DNA of 64,000 nt from Plotosus lineatus (GCA_024760905.1 CM045731.1:48907501-48971500); one strand, 5' to 3'; counted from the stretch's first letter, positions 53,401 through 55,633 are shown. A program made the numbers and translations. Notes: generated from the letters alone by a model not told the origin.

Positions 53401-53422
53401 GCCAGATGCTGTATGCACATAG
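13882..53422 (+). CDS. erbb3: erbb3, neuregulin receptor pseudokinase, exons 2-28 (exon 1 not found)
   Basis: This is an ErbB-family receptor of the plasma membrane. ERBB3 binds neuregulins, dimerises mainly with ERBB2 and recruits PI3K through tail YxxM motifs (family knowledge). Seen here are 27 exons with GT/AG borders and matching phases, totalling 4139 nt and about 1378 codons before TAG. Domains in order are L1, cysteine-rich II, L2, cysteine-rich IV, a transmembrane helix, a kinase-like domain and a tail. Assignment to ERBB3 rather than EGFR or ERBB4 rests on HRN in place of [23 protein letters not shown] in the C-lobe, and the C-terminal [12 protein letters not shown]. Teleosts keep erbb3a and erbb3b, and I cannot tell which this is. 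The signal-peptide exon is missing from what I can read. Introns 3 to 26 carry most of the transposons in the window. No frameshift or internal stop was seen in any exon. Confidence 0.95.
14268..14448 (+). CDS. erbb3: erbb3 exon 3: domain I (L1)
   Basis: Phase 0 in, phase 1 out (ACA G/GT). It begins [20 protein letters not shown] and ends LGLTHLT, the leucine-rich beta-helix repeat of receptor L domain 1 that forms half of the neuregulin-binding face. The acceptor is CCTACAG and the donor GTTAGA. Confidence 0.95.
14580..14909 (+). mobile_element. tRNA-derived SINE with RTE-LINE ends (SINE-A/RTE)
   Basis: The head GGCAGTGGTGGCCTGGTGGT is A-box-like, though the B box is mutated here. A unique body (TAACTGGGTTATCAAAGGCC) is followed by about 50 nt matching the RTE 5' UTR (GTGTCAGGAAGGGCATCCGA) fused directly to the RTE 3' end (GCTGTGGCGACCCCTGAAAA). 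It is flanked by AATTGTATAACAACAAA at 14563-14579 and 14910-14926, a perfect 17-bp TSD. It lies in erbb3 intron 3. Confidence 0.93.
15272..15724. mobile_element. Nonautonomous DNA transposon (ACTAnAT..ACAAAAGT ends)
   Basis: The left end ACTACATGGATAAAAGT and right end ACTTTTGTCGATATAGT are imperfect inverted repeats of a family common in fish. It is 453 bp and lies in erbb3 intron 3. The remnant GTACACTATGTGGGCAAAAG at 17590 looks like another copy. Confidence 0.82.
15790..16440. other. No recognised feature
   Basis: Part of intron 3, unique-looking, with no ORF resembling a protein family. Confidence 0.45.
16449..16524. repeat. (AT)n microsatellite
   Basis: An AT repeat of about 75 bp with one early interruption. 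Confidence 0.97.
16560..17580. other. No gene recognised; short internal duplication
   Basis: Intron 3 sequence. AACCAAACTTTCCAGAAATG near 16970 and AACCAAACTTTCCAGGAATG near 17044 form a small tandem duplication of about 75 bp spacing. Confidence 0.5.
17585..17700. mobile_element. Fragment related to the 15272 element
   Basis: CACTATGTGGGCAAAAGTGT followed by TGCTTCCCCAG and TTTTGCCACAAAAGTTAGAA, the same order as at 15272. The other end is absent. Confidence 0.65.
17765..17962 (+). mobile_element. V-SINE-like SINE, internally shortened
   Basis: The B-box-like GGGTTCAAATCCCGAGC, a core remnant (TTTGCATGTTCTCCCAATGC) and the tail (AGTCGGCTGAGATGTGTACC) are present with several deletions. 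Confidence 0.8.
17975..18303. mobile_element. hAT-type element, truncated copy of the 4070 family (inverted)
   Basis: It shares GGTGATGGTGCACCAGCTGG and ACATGTAACCCAGAGAATCC with the 4.0-kb copy in opposite orientation and ends in GGGGGTTGGGGACCACTG. One terminus is missing. Confidence 0.86.
18770..19115 (+). mobile_element. V-SINE-like tRNA SINE, full length
   Basis: The head GCATAGTGGAATAGTGCTCA with B-box GGATTCGAGTCC, then the core (ATAGTTTTCTGGTTTGCCCC, diverged) and the tail GGCTGAGATAGGCTTCTGCC. Confidence 0.84.
19278..19331. repeat. (TG)n at the exon 4 acceptor
   Basis: A TG repeat that ends 7 nt before the first base of erbb3 exon 4. Confidence 0.97.
19339..19464 (+). CDS. erbb3: erbb3 exon 4: end of domain I
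   Basis: It reads [20 protein letters not shown], then [19 protein letters not shown], which aligns with the ERBB3 segment containing WRDIVRD. The acceptor TACTACAG follows a (TG)n tract of about 54 nt with almost no pyrimidine run between them. The donor is GTGGGT. Confidence 0.95.
19557..19619 (+). CDS. erbb3: erbb3 exon 5: start of cysteine-rich domain II
   Basis: A short exon of 63 nt, phase 1 at both ends, reading [20 protein letters not shown]. The C-x3-C-x3-CWGP-x4-C pattern is the first furin-like module. The intron before it is only 92 nt, the shortest in the window apart from that between exons 24 and 25 (85 nt) and that between exons 27 and 28 (71 nt). Confidence 0.93.
19651..19706. 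repeat. (AT)n, left of an RTE insertion
   Basis: An AT repeat immediately 5' of the LINE fragment at 19711. Confidence 0.96.
19711..20344 (+). mobile_element. RTE LINE 3' fragment between two (AT)n tracts
   Basis: It reads [27 protein letters not shown]-type [20 protein letters not shown], then [17 protein letters not shown] and the GGCGACCCCTGAAGGG terminus. It is bordered on each side by (AT)n of about 56 and 75 bp, so an AT tract was probably the target site. It lies in erbb3 intron 5. Confidence 0.9.
20345..20419. repeat. (AT)n, right of an RTE insertion
   Basis: A 75-bp AT repeat immediately 3' of the LINE end; together with 19651-19706 it probably marks the target. Confidence 0.96.
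20482..20720 (+). mobile_element. V-SINE-like tRNA SINE, diverged
   Basis: The head GGTGGCCTGGTAGTGTAGTG and CTGCCACACAGTGAGAAGTA is clear. The core is shortened and the tail is represented by CAGCTCAGATAGGCTCC. Confidence 0.8.
21003..21587. repeat. Degenerate tandem repeat with inverted ends
   Basis: An imperfect unit of about 20-22 bp, roughly GATGCTAAGTCATAATTATG, recurs across 21035-21540; CATAATTATG is itself palindromic. The array is bounded by AAGCCCATTTCAGCCAC and GTGGAAATGGGCTT, which are inverted relative to each other. No coding potential. It lies in erbb3 intron 5. Confidence 0.8.
21689..21807 (+). CDS. erbb3: erbb3 exon 6: domain II furin-like module
   Basis: It reads [20 protein letters not shown], then [19 protein letters not shown], near-identical to the ERBB3 family segment CAPQC.G.CFGP..CC..ECAGGC. 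Phase 1 in, phase 0 out at GTAAGT. The acceptor is preceded by a short GT-rich stretch (GTACGTACGTGTGTGTGTCAG). Confidence 0.96.
22081..23250 (-). mobile_element. hAT (Charlie-like) element with BED-finger remnant
   Basis: Terminal repeats CAGGGGTGGCGAACA and TGTTCGCCACCCCTG are perfect over 15 bp. The minus-strand open stretch 22972-22610 has an N-terminal zinc-finger domain, [20 protein letters not shown] and STLH (C-x2-C...H-x4-H), of the type in hAT/ZBED/SCAND3-like transposases. The catalytic RNase-H part is absent, so it cannot move itself. An 8-bp TSD is not clear. An (AC)n tract sits near the left end. It lies in erbb3 intron 6. Confidence 0.88.
22177..22228. repeat. (AC)n microsatellite inside the hAT element
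   Basis: An AC repeat of 52 bp. Confidence 0.97.
23490..23640 (+). mobile_element. V-SINE-like SINE fragment
   Basis: The head GTGCAGTGGCGTAGTGGTTT is joined to the core (CCCAGAGTCCAAAGAAATAC) by an internal deletion; it has no tail. Confidence 0.78.
23985..24126 (+). CDS. erbb3: erbb3 exon 7: domain II dimerisation arm
   Basis: It reads [17 protein letters not shown], then [20 protein letters not shown]. The [14 protein letters not shown] stretch is the dimerisation loop conserved across ErbB receptors. Acceptor AAAG, donor GTGAGT, phase 0 in and phase 1 out. Confidence 0.96.
24313..24385. repeat. (TC)n upstream of exon 8
   Basis: A 73-bp TC tract that ends 23 nt before erbb3 exon 8 and forms its polypyrimidine tract. 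Confidence 0.97.
24409..24522 (+). CDS. erbb3: erbb3 exon 8: end of domain II
   Basis: It reads [20 protein letters not shown], then [17 protein letters not shown], containing the family signature [11 protein letters not shown]. The acceptor CATACAG lies 23 nt downstream of a (TC)n tract of about 73 nt that provides an exceptionally long polypyrimidine tract. The donor is GTGAAA. Confidence 0.96.
25294..25602 (-). mobile_element. SINE-A with RTE-LINE ends, minus strand
   Basis: Same structure as 14580-14909 in reverse: the 3' end (TTCCTTTCGGC, GCGGTCACCACAGCGAATGA), the LINE 5' piece (CAGATGCCCTTTCTGACAC), the body (GGCCTTTGATAACCCAGTTG) and the tRNA-like head with a B-box-like TTTGAACCCCCAACC. 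The GC-rich stretch contains a G run of about 10. Confidence 0.88.
25889..25990. repeat. (AT)n tracts
   Basis: AT runs at 25889-25909 and 25944-25990 on either side of a 34-bp spacer. Confidence 0.95.
26022..26500 (+). mobile_element. Mariner-like element with internal 93-bp duplication
   Basis: It begins GCAGTGGTACCTTGACTTCA and matches 2260-2679 in reverse. It contains two copies of a 93-bp unit at 26297-26482. The right end was not located. Confidence 0.75.
26297..26482. repeat. Tandem duplication, 93-bp unit x2
   Basis: CTCCATAATAGCCAATGGGA at 26297 recurs at 26390, and AAAGCATCATGGGTATTATG occurs once in each unit. The copies differ at several positions. Confidence 0.9.
26893..27016 (+). 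CDS. erbb3: erbb3 exon 9: start of domain III
   Basis: It reads [20 protein letters not shown], then [20 protein letters not shown]. The motif [16 protein letters not shown] is diagnostic of the start of L domain 2 in ERBB3. Acceptor TTTGTAG, donor GTAAGT, phase 2 out. Confidence 0.96.
27362..27436. repeat. (GT)n microsatellite
   Basis: A GT repeat of 75 bp in erbb3 intron 9. Confidence 0.97.
27625..27775 (-). mobile_element. V-SINE-like SINE fragment, minus strand
   Basis: Core remnant (CACGCAAGCATGAGAACATA) and head in reverse (CTCACTGTGAGATGGACATG). Confidence 0.7.
27870..27943 (+). CDS. erbb3: erbb3 exon 10: domain III
   Basis: It reads [20 protein letters not shown], then REITG. IP.LDPEKL..F.TVREITG is the conserved ErbB L2 segment. 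The exon is 74 nt with acceptor TTTTTCAG and donor GTAATA. Confidence 0.96.
28547..28617. repeat. (GT)n microsatellite
   Basis: A GT repeat of 71 bp in erbb3 intron 10. Confidence 0.97.
28865..29155 (-). mobile_element. V-SINE-like SINE, minus strand
   Basis: Tail (GGAGACTGGAGCCTATTTCA), core (GCCTTTGGACTGTGGAAGGA) and part of the head (GCTGTGAGACGATTGTGCTG). Confidence 0.83.
29333..29423 (+). CDS. erbb3: erbb3 exon 11: domain III
   Basis: It reads [20 protein letters not shown], then TTIRGRSLH, matching LNIQSWP......FSNLTTI.GRSL. It ends in phase 2 with CT before GTAAGT. The acceptor is CCCACTCTAG. The junction to exon 12 is one residue shorter than I expect for the mammalian protein; see the candidate microexon at 29689. 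Confidence 0.95.
29689..29697 (+). other. Candidate 9-nt microexon of erbb3
   Basis: TACAAAGAG is bounded by ACAACAG and GTACGT, with a pyrimidine-rich stretch upstream. Inserted between exon 11 (ends phase 2) and exon 12 it would keep frame and add three residues. Splice sites alone are weak evidence. Confidence 0.2.
30290..30900 (+). mobile_element. V-SINE-like SINE split by another SINE
   Basis: The left part runs from the head (GTCTGCCTCACAGCAAGGAG) through the core (CACATGCACATAGGCTAACT) to 30474; the right part (ATGAATAGTTGCGTGTGTTT) resumes at 30790. The break is bounded by the 9-bp TSD CCATGTGTG. Confidence 0.87.
30475..30780 (-). mobile_element. Third tRNA-type SINE nested in the V-SINE
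   Basis: The minus-strand head GGTGGTGTAGTGGTTAGGGT with a B-box-like TTTGAATCCC is followed by a body unrelated to the other two SINE families (GCAGTATAAATGGTTACCAG). CCATGTGTG at 30466-30474 and 30781-30789 is its TSD. Confidence 0.87.
31440..31742 (-). mobile_element. V-SINE-like SINE, minus strand
   Basis: Tail (CTGGAGCCTATGTCAGCCGA) and head in reverse (GCAAGGTGGATGTGCTACCC) with a diverged core. Confidence 0.82.
32100..33092 (+). mobile_element. Second-type LINE, 5'-truncated copy
   Basis: Same family as 47226-50392. The open stretch 32091-33008 reads [54 protein letters not shown], then [20 protein letters not shown]. It begins in the RT domain and ends at the ACCTGACC tail. Flanking TGTGGAAGGT at 32090-32099 and 33093-33102 is a perfect 10-bp TSD. 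A frameshift near 32950 breaks the C-terminal end. It lies in erbb3 intron 11. Confidence 0.92.
33285..33395 (+). mobile_element. V-SINE tail fragment
   Basis: Only the 3' part is present: GCCCTCGCCCAGAGTCAGCT, GGGCGCCAGCCTCCCCGTGA and AGGATTAAGCGGTTCAGAAA with a GAATGAATGAATG end. Confidence 0.85.
33479..33840. mobile_element. hAT-like nonautonomous element
   Basis: The left end (CACGTGTTAAATTCAAGGCC) and right end (AACAAGTTTGACACCCTG) resemble the GTGTCAAACT-ended hAT family. GGCGTAAG (33471-33478) and GGCGAAAG (33841-33848) agree at 7 of 8. It lies in erbb3 intron 11. Confidence 0.8.
34182..34396 (+). CDS. erbb3: erbb3 exon 12: end of domain III
   Basis: It reads [20 protein letters not shown], then [20 protein letters not shown], then [20 protein letters not shown] and a 13-residue end. 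LTSLG.RSL.EIS.G.VY.S.N..LCY is the last L2 repeat. Acceptor GGTTAG, donor GTAAAA. The basic end of the exon is somewhat longer than in mammals. Confidence 0.94.
34527..34659 (+). CDS. erbb3: erbb3 exon 13: start of cysteine-rich domain IV
   Basis: It reads [20 protein letters not shown], then [20 protein letters not shown]. The C..LCS..GCW..GP.QCLSCRN.SRG..CV..CN pattern is ErbB domain IV. WSSGP replaces the usual WGPGP. The acceptor is TTTACAG and the donor GTTAGT. Confidence 0.95.
34813..34906 (+). CDS. erbb3: erbb3 exon 14: domain IV
   Basis: It reads [20 protein letters not shown], then [11 protein letters not shown], matching the EPRE......CHPECQP..G..TC.G segment of ErbB receptors. It enters in phase 2 (G/T border) and leaves in phase 0 at GTATGG. 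Confidence 0.94.
35310..35648 (-). mobile_element. V-SINE-like tRNA SINE, full length, minus strand
   Basis: Tail, core (GGCTTTGGACTGTGGGAGGA, GGGAGAACATGCAAAACCTG) and head in reverse (TTGTGAGGCGGACATGCTAA, ATGTCACTGCCACC). It lies in erbb3 intron 14. Confidence 0.86.
35691..35717. repeat. (CT)n microsatellite
   Basis: A short interrupted CT repeat in erbb3 intron 14. Confidence 0.93.
36596..36673. repeat. (GT)n at the exon 15 acceptor
   Basis: A GT repeat of about 78 bp, one interruption, ending 8 nt before erbb3 exon 15. Confidence 0.97.
36682..36839 (+). CDS. erbb3: erbb3 exon 15: domain IV
   Basis: It reads [20 protein letters not shown], then [20 protein letters not shown], then [27 protein letters not shown].....Y.D....C..CH.NCT.G is strongly conserved in ERBB3. 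The acceptor GCTTTCAG follows directly on a (GT)n tract of about 78 nt. The donor is GTAAGC. Confidence 0.95.
37006..37283 (-). mobile_element. Composite SINE (A head, V tail), minus strand
   Basis: It has the same module order as 6382-6725 but with an internal deletion in the A body. ATTTGCAG-G/T-TGTT at 36993-37005 and 37284-37296 is a 13-bp TSD with one mismatch. It forms an inverted pair with 37325-37659. Confidence 0.86.
37297..37317. repeat. Poly(T) between inverted SINEs
   Basis: About 21 bp, nearly pure T, between two SINEs of opposite orientation. Confidence 0.93.
37325..37659 (+). mobile_element. SINE-A with RTE-LINE ends
   Basis: The head GGCAGTGGTGGTCTAGTGGT (A-box) and GGTTCGAGTC (B-box) are well kept. 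The body is followed by GGGTTGTGACAGGAAGGGCA (LINE 5' UTR) and ATGATTCGCTGTGGCGACTC (LINE 3' end). It sits head-to-head with a related SINE at 37006-37283 across a poly(T) of about 21. Confidence 0.9.
37680..37805 (-). mobile_element. V-SINE tail fragment, minus strand
   Basis: CCACTTAATTCTACTAGGGT, GGAGTCTGTCTCAGCCAATT and CACACTCACACCTAGGACAA: tail and part of the core only. Confidence 0.78.
38367..38585 (+). mobile_element. V-SINE-like tRNA SINE, 3'-deleted
   Basis: The head GGTGTAGTGGTTAGCACGTC with B-box GGTTCGATTCC is well kept, as is the core (TGGAGTTTGCATGTTTGCAT, a small internal duplication of GTTTGCAT). The tail is missing after GTCTGGCGAAC. Confidence 0.85.
39090..39395 (+). mobile_element. 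V-SINE-like SINE
   Basis: Core (TGTGGAGTTTGCTTGTTCTC, CACAGTTCAAAGACATGCAC) and tail (GGCTGAGATGGGCTCCAGCC); the head is partly lost. Confidence 0.84.
39501..39933 (+). mobile_element. RTE LINE 3' fragment with long TSD
   Basis: It reads [40 protein letters not shown] and [17 protein letters not shown]. The flank ACCCTTTTAC-T/C-GTTGAAACTG occurs at 39480-39500 and 39934-39954, a 21-bp TSD with one mismatch. It lies 64 bp upstream of erbb3 exon 16. Confidence 0.93.
39998..40051 (+). CDS. erbb3: erbb3 exon 16: extracellular juxtamembrane
   Basis: A 54-nt exon reading [18 protein letters not shown], the last disulphide of domain IV (C.GP.L.DC) and the stalk before the membrane. Acceptor TTTATAG, donor GTCAGT. 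Its 5' end lies 43 nt downstream of the TSD of an RTE LINE insertion. Confidence 0.9.
40148..40289 (+). CDS. erbb3: erbb3 exon 17: transmembrane helix
   Basis: It reads [20 protein letters not shown], then [20 protein letters not shown], then RYLESGE. There are roughly 23 hydrophobic residues with small-residue G/S/A motifs, then a basic stop-transfer cluster and the family motif RRYLE.GE. Acceptor TTTTCAG, donor GTGATG, phase 0 out. Confidence 0.95.
40444..40554 (+). CDS. erbb3: erbb3 exon 18: intracellular juxtamembrane and glycine loop
   Basis: It reads [20 protein letters not shown], then [24 protein letters not shown] and the nucleotide-binding loop GSGLFGTV (GxGxxG kept) identify the start of the kinase-like domain. 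Phase 0 on both sides. Confidence 0.96.
40666..40764 (+). CDS. erbb3: erbb3 exon 19: kinase-like N-lobe, beta-3 lysine
   Basis: It reads [20 protein letters not shown], then [13 protein letters not shown]. The VAIK lysine is present, so ATP binding is plausible, as shown for mammalian ERBB3. Acceptor CCCCCCTCAG, donor GTGAGA. Confidence 0.95.
40905..41055 (-). mobile_element. tRNA-derived SINE of another type, minus strand
   Basis: In sense it has a tRNA-like head with TTAAGTCTCTGGGTTCCTGG and B-box GGTTCAAGTCCCTGTACCAC. It lies in erbb3 intron 19, upstream of the hAT MITE. Confidence 0.75.
41152..41683. mobile_element. hAT-type MITE with perfect 8-bp TSD
   Basis: Ends CAGTGCTTCTCAA and TTCGAGAAGCACTG are inverted repeats with one mismatch. 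TTCTAATG at 41144-41151 and 41684-41691 is identical, the TSD length of the hAT superfamily. It is 532 bp, noncoding, in erbb3 intron 19 about 60 bp upstream of exon 20. Confidence 0.93.
41753..41938 (+). CDS. erbb3: erbb3 exon 20: alpha-C helix to hinge
   Basis: It reads [20 protein letters not shown], then [20 protein letters not shown], then [20 protein letters not shown]. The first residue, Gln, occupies the position of the alpha-C glutamate that pairs with the beta-3 Lys in active ErbB kinases (His in human ERBB3 as I recall). Its loss is a pseudokinase mark. The exon is 186 nt and phase 0. Confidence 0.95.
42045..42191 (+). CDS. erbb3: erbb3 exon 21: catalytic loop (HRN) and DFG
   Basis: It reads [20 protein letters not shown], then [20 protein letters not shown], then [17 protein letters not shown] has Asn in place of the catalytic Asp of HRD, the hallmark ERBB3 substitution. 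DFG is intact. The activation-segment start is three residues shorter than in human ERBB3 as I recall it. Confidence 0.97.
42690..42992 (-). mobile_element. Composite SINE (A head, V-tail remnant), minus strand
   Basis: The A body (GACCTTTGATAACCCAGTAA, GTCAGCAATAGTTC) and a head ending CCAGCGCTTTTGCCACCACT are clear. The tail part is a short remnant (AGTGAGGGCAAAATTCC). It lies in erbb3 intron 21. Confidence 0.82.
43262..43337 (+). CDS. erbb3: erbb3 exon 22: activation-segment end
   Basis: It reads [20 protein letters not shown], then [15 protein letters not shown]......HQSDVWSYG is the tyrosine-kinase P+1 loop with the ErbB ALE motif. Acceptor TCTTTAG, phase 1 out at GTAGGA. Confidence 0.96.
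43430..43576 (+). CDS. erbb3: erbb3 exon 23: kinase-like C-lobe
   Basis: It reads [20 protein letters not shown], then [20 protein letters not shown], then DVYMVMVKC across the border. [20 protein letters not shown] is nearly invariant in vertebrate ERBB3. Phase 1 on both sides; donor GTAAGT. Confidence 0.97.
43960..44215 (-). mobile_element. V-SINE-like SINE, minus strand
   Basis: Tail (GGAAGCTGGCACCAATCTCT) and core (GTTTTTGGACTGAGGGAGGA). It is one arm of an inverted SINE pair with 44235-44545 in erbb3 intron 23. Confidence 0.82.
44235..44545 (+). mobile_element. V-SINE-like SINE with (GT)n
   Basis: Core (TGGGTTTCTTCTGGGTTCTC) and tail (GTTGGCTGAGATAGGCTTCA), with a GT tract at 44366-44424 in place of the usual GTGTGTGTTGG segment. 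Confidence 0.82.
44366..44424. repeat. (GT)n microsatellite within a SINE
   Basis: A GT repeat with one TA interruption at the internal GT-rich segment of the V-SINE. Confidence 0.96.
44679..44776 (+). CDS. erbb3: erbb3 exon 24: end of kinase-like domain
   Basis: It reads [20 protein letters not shown], then [12 protein letters not shown], the strongly conserved ERBB3 segment closing the C-lobe. Acceptor GCTCACAG, donor GTGAGA, phase 0 out. Confidence 0.97.
44862..45038 (+). CDS. erbb3: erbb3 exon 25: start of C-terminal tail
   Basis: It starts [20 protein letters not shown] and continues with an acidic run ([18 protein letters not shown]), then a Ser/Arg-rich end. It corresponds to the ERBB3 LEEVELEPELDLDLDLEAE region by position and acidity rather than close identity. 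Phase 0 at both ends. Confidence 0.88.
45140..45211 (+). CDS. erbb3: erbb3 exon 26: tail with first YxxM
   Basis: It reads [20 protein letters not shown], then EPRQ. GYLPM is the conserved GYMPM-like site and supplies a YxxM motif (YLPM), the consensus for p85/PI3K SH2 binding once phosphorylated. The 72-nt exon is phase 0 at both ends; donor GTCAGG. The following intron of 7.1 kb carries the nested LINEs. Confidence 0.92.
45370..45525 (+). mobile_element. V-SINE-like SINE fragment
   Basis: Head remnant (GGTCCTGGCTTCAAGTGCCT) and core (CACAGTCCACAAACATGCAC), truncated where an inverted copy begins. Confidence 0.78.
45526..45735 (-). mobile_element. V-SINE-like SINE fragment, minus strand
   Basis: Tail (GGGTCGCGGGGAGGCTAATG) and core in reverse (GCATGCCCTTAAACTTTGGT); an inverted neighbour of 45370-45525, just upstream of the intron 26 LINE. 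Confidence 0.76.
45750..47225 (-). mobile_element. RTE/BovB-type LINE, 3' half (split by a second LINE)
   Basis: The minus strand encodes the reverse transcriptase and C-terminal region. A 235-residue open stretch (47091 to 46384) contains [25 protein letters not shown] and [12 protein letters not shown] (RT motifs including FADD), and the next part reads [17 protein letters not shown]. The 3' end is the family GGCGACCCCTGAAGGG block. Frameshifts and stops make it inactive. It continues at 50393 and together the halves make about 3.1 kb, close to full length for an RTE element. Confidence 0.93.
47213..47225. repeat. Target-site duplication, left copy (second LINE)
   Basis: CCTCCTCACTTCA, identical to 50393-50405 on the other side of the inserted LINE. 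It is part of the host RTE sequence (the uninterrupted RTE at 61450 reads GAAGTGAGGAGGG on the plus strand). Confidence 0.93.
47226..50392 (-). mobile_element. Second APE-type LINE, near full length, inserted in the RTE LINE
   Basis: On the minus strand the APE endonuclease begins [20 protein letters not shown] (from about 50298) with [12 protein letters not shown] and [20 protein letters not shown]. The RT follows with [40 protein letters not shown] and [10 protein letters not shown], and the end reads [20 protein letters not shown]. Lesions I can place are stops near 49852 (TAA), 48563 (TAG) and 47604 (TGA, consistent with CGA to TGA), one frameshift near 48850-48902 and one near the 3' end. 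It is flanked by CCTCCTCACTTCA at 47213-47225 and 50393-50405, a perfect 13-bp TSD. It is GC-richer than its surroundings. Family name not assigned. Confidence 0.93.
50393..50405. repeat. Target-site duplication, right copy (second LINE)
   Basis: CCTCCTCACTTCA, the partner of 47213-47225, at the 5' end of the inserted LINE. Confidence 0.93.
50393..52050 (-). mobile_element. RTE/BovB-type LINE, 5' half (same copy as 45750-47225)
   Basis: The minus strand shows the endonuclease region: [40 protein letters not shown], then [20 protein letters not shown] and [20 protein letters not shown], typical APE-type endonuclease motifs. The 5' UTR block, GTCAGGAAGGG plus GGCCCGGGTTAAC read on the minus strand, lies at 51870-51985 and the copy runs to about 52050. 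Several frameshifts show it is dead and older than the LINE inserted in it. Confidence 0.9.
52308..52569 (+). CDS. erbb3: erbb3 exon 27: tail
   Basis: It begins [20 protein letters not shown] and includes [15 protein letters not shown] and [17 protein letters not shown] and RSRGDSAY are recognisable ERBB3 tail blocks, with DGYILP in the place of the mammalian NGYVMP. Acceptor CACTTCAG, donor GTAATT, phase 1 out. Confidence 0.95.
52641..53422 (+). CDS. erbb3: erbb3 exon 28: C-terminal tail and stop
   Basis: This 782-nt exon codes about 260 residues. Three YxxM motifs are visible (YELM, YEYM, YEDM), which with YLPM of exon 26 makes four PI3K-type sites against six in human ERBB3 as I recall. 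The end reads EMRAF-like [15 protein letters not shown], then [13 protein letters not shown] and ends VCT-TAG. NPDY is the Shc PTB-type site. The middle of the exon is diverged and Ser/Thr/Asn-rich. Confidence 0.96.
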
Positions 53423-54125
53423 TCAAACATCAGTGCATACTGAGTGGCAGCTGGTTTGCTCACCAGAGACCTGATCTTGAACAGTGTGTACTCCTCTTTC
53501 TCATCCATACATCAGAATTTTTAAAGTTGCATAAAATATGCATACTTTATAATCTTACACATTATTATGTTATCATCGGCATGTGACTTGCAGAGTAATT
53601 TTATGCTACTCAGTGAATTTTATGTGATTTAAAGTTGAAGGCTCATGAACAATGATTAAGACTCTAATCAGAGTTAAAAATCAATGATTTTTTTTGTAAT
53701 ATTTGGGAAAGTTCTTCTCACATTTTGGCAGCTCTAAAAAAAATCTACTCAGTTTAAAAGTGCCCATTCACACGGGAATATCTGATGTGTTTTAACTTCC
53801 TTCTTCTATTATCAGTTCATTCTGGATGAATATAAAGGTTTCCTGGTGAAACCACCCCAGCTCATGGACTTTGCATCTCTTATCCACCTGATCTTACTTC
53901 TTGTTTTGGTTCTACGTGTTTAAAATAACCATAACAAAACATGATAACTTGCCAGTGCGACACCGATTCATAGAAAGTGGAAAGGATTGAGATGAAGAGT
54001 GAAGAAACAGAAGAAGAAATATGATTTCAGTTGAAATCAAAAAGATGCCAATGTTTTAATAATAGCACCATCCCTGGTACAGTCATTGAGACTCAAGTAG
54101 AGGAACAGGTAAAGTGAGGTCACGC
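53423..54125 (+). other. erbb3: erbb3 3' UTR (proximal part)
   Basis: AT-rich unique-looking sequence follows the stop codon, with no ORF of note. No clear AATAAA with a GT-rich downstream element was found here. An AATAAA occurs at 55400-55405, inside a DNA transposon, so the true 3' end is unassigned. Confidence 0.5.
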
Positions 54126-54129
54126 TTAC

Positions 54130-54445
54130 TCATTTGCTGAATGACTTGGTCACATTACTGTCACAGGGAGACTGGAGTCTATTTCAGCCAACACTGGGTG
54201 AAGACTTGGTACACTCTCAAAAGTTTGCCAGACCATTATAGGGCCAACACATGCACACAACCATGCACTCTTGCACCTAAAGGCAACTTGGAACAAACAC
54301 TTTGCCTAATGTGCATATCTATGGACTGTGGAAGGAAACCACAGTACACGGAGGAAATTCACAAAAACACAGATCCCAGGACTCGAACTTATTACCTTCT
54401 TGGTGTGAGGCAGATGTGCTAACTGCTATGCCACCGTGCCCCGCA
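54130..54445 (-). mobile_element. V-SINE-like tRNA SINE, minus strand
   Basis: Tail, core (ATCTATGGACTGTGGAAGGA) and head (GTGTGAGGCAGATGTGCTAA, TGCCACCGTGCCCC in reverse). It starts about 700 bp after the erbb3 stop. Confidence 0.85.
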
Positions 54446-55081
54446 CTGTATTTCATGTTTATTTAAGTGAATGGGTACCTTTAAAGAAAGAACAACGATC
54501 ATAACAATTCCCAGTCTCTGTAAACTTGAATCACTAATAGTGACGTGATCAAGACAGAACTGTGTCTCTATTTGCCTGTCAATCATGTTGCTTGTCAATT
54601 CTGAGTTTACATTTCCATTTACACCCCCCAGCACTAGCATATCGAGCTAATTCCTTACTAATTTCATTAAAATCCCACTTTTTTCAGGAAAGTAATACAG
54701 TATACTGATCAGCCATAACATTAACACCAGCTAACTGGTATGTGGGCCAGCAGCCACATGAAGAAAGCCACGTGTGTTCTGACTCCTCTCAATCACATTT
54801 AATAGTTTCAGCGGTTTTTGCTGTTATAGCCTTTTGAGAAAACACTGACACTGTATTCGTTTCTATATGTAGTTTAGCTGGCAATATGGTCCTCATCTGG
54901 CATGTGTATCCCATCTCTGTTGAATTCATGGTAGATAGCTTTCGCCTTGTTTTCCATTCCCAGGGAAGCTGCTAAAGATCATGGCGCACAGTGCAGCTAG
55001 CTAACGGTTAACTTGCAGGGCAGCATGCTCGAGAAAATACGGGATTTATTGCCTGAACAGAGGTTGATCAGCTTGCATATA

Positions 55082-55633
55082 CAGTAGGCCATTGACCATA
55101 CATGGTTCAGCGCTCACGCCCTCGCATACTCGCAGATTGGCGACAAACCCAGAAGTAACTGGCACGCGATTCAAATTTAGCCAATGGCTGAGAGATTTTC
55201 TTTTTTCCTCCTGCTGATTGGTTGCAGATGATGTGTACACCTCTTTTTTCTCCTTCGCACACATCATCAACGTGATTGCTTGAATTATGAATTCACATTT
55301 TTTAGTGTGTTTTTAATGATTATTTAAGCCCTATGATGTCACTCAAACGCCCTGCATCTTCTCTAGATTCTGGTAAGGAGCCTAAGTGCTTTATTCATTA
55401 ATAAATATGAGCACAGTACAAAATGAAAAAGTTTTTACTTAATCATTATAACATTTTATTGCATTATTACTGTATTAATGAGAAAGACTGTCTATAGAAT
55501 GTGTTTAAGAAACATATTTTAGCGCATGTAAAAATCATACATAGGGTTTTAAAACTGCGTCAATAACTTGCGGATTTTCATGATCTGCGGGAAGAGCCGG
55601 TACCAAACCATCGCGAAAAATGGGGGCCTACTG
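55082..55633. mobile_element. Tigger/pogo-like MITE, TA-flanked
   Basis: CAGTAGGCC and GGCCTACTG end repeats, each next to TA (55080-55081 and 55634-55635), with inner AACCATCGCGAAAAATGGGG and CGGATTTTCATGATCTGCGG typical of Tigger-type ends. It is 552 bp and lies downstream of erbb3. Confidence 0.86.
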
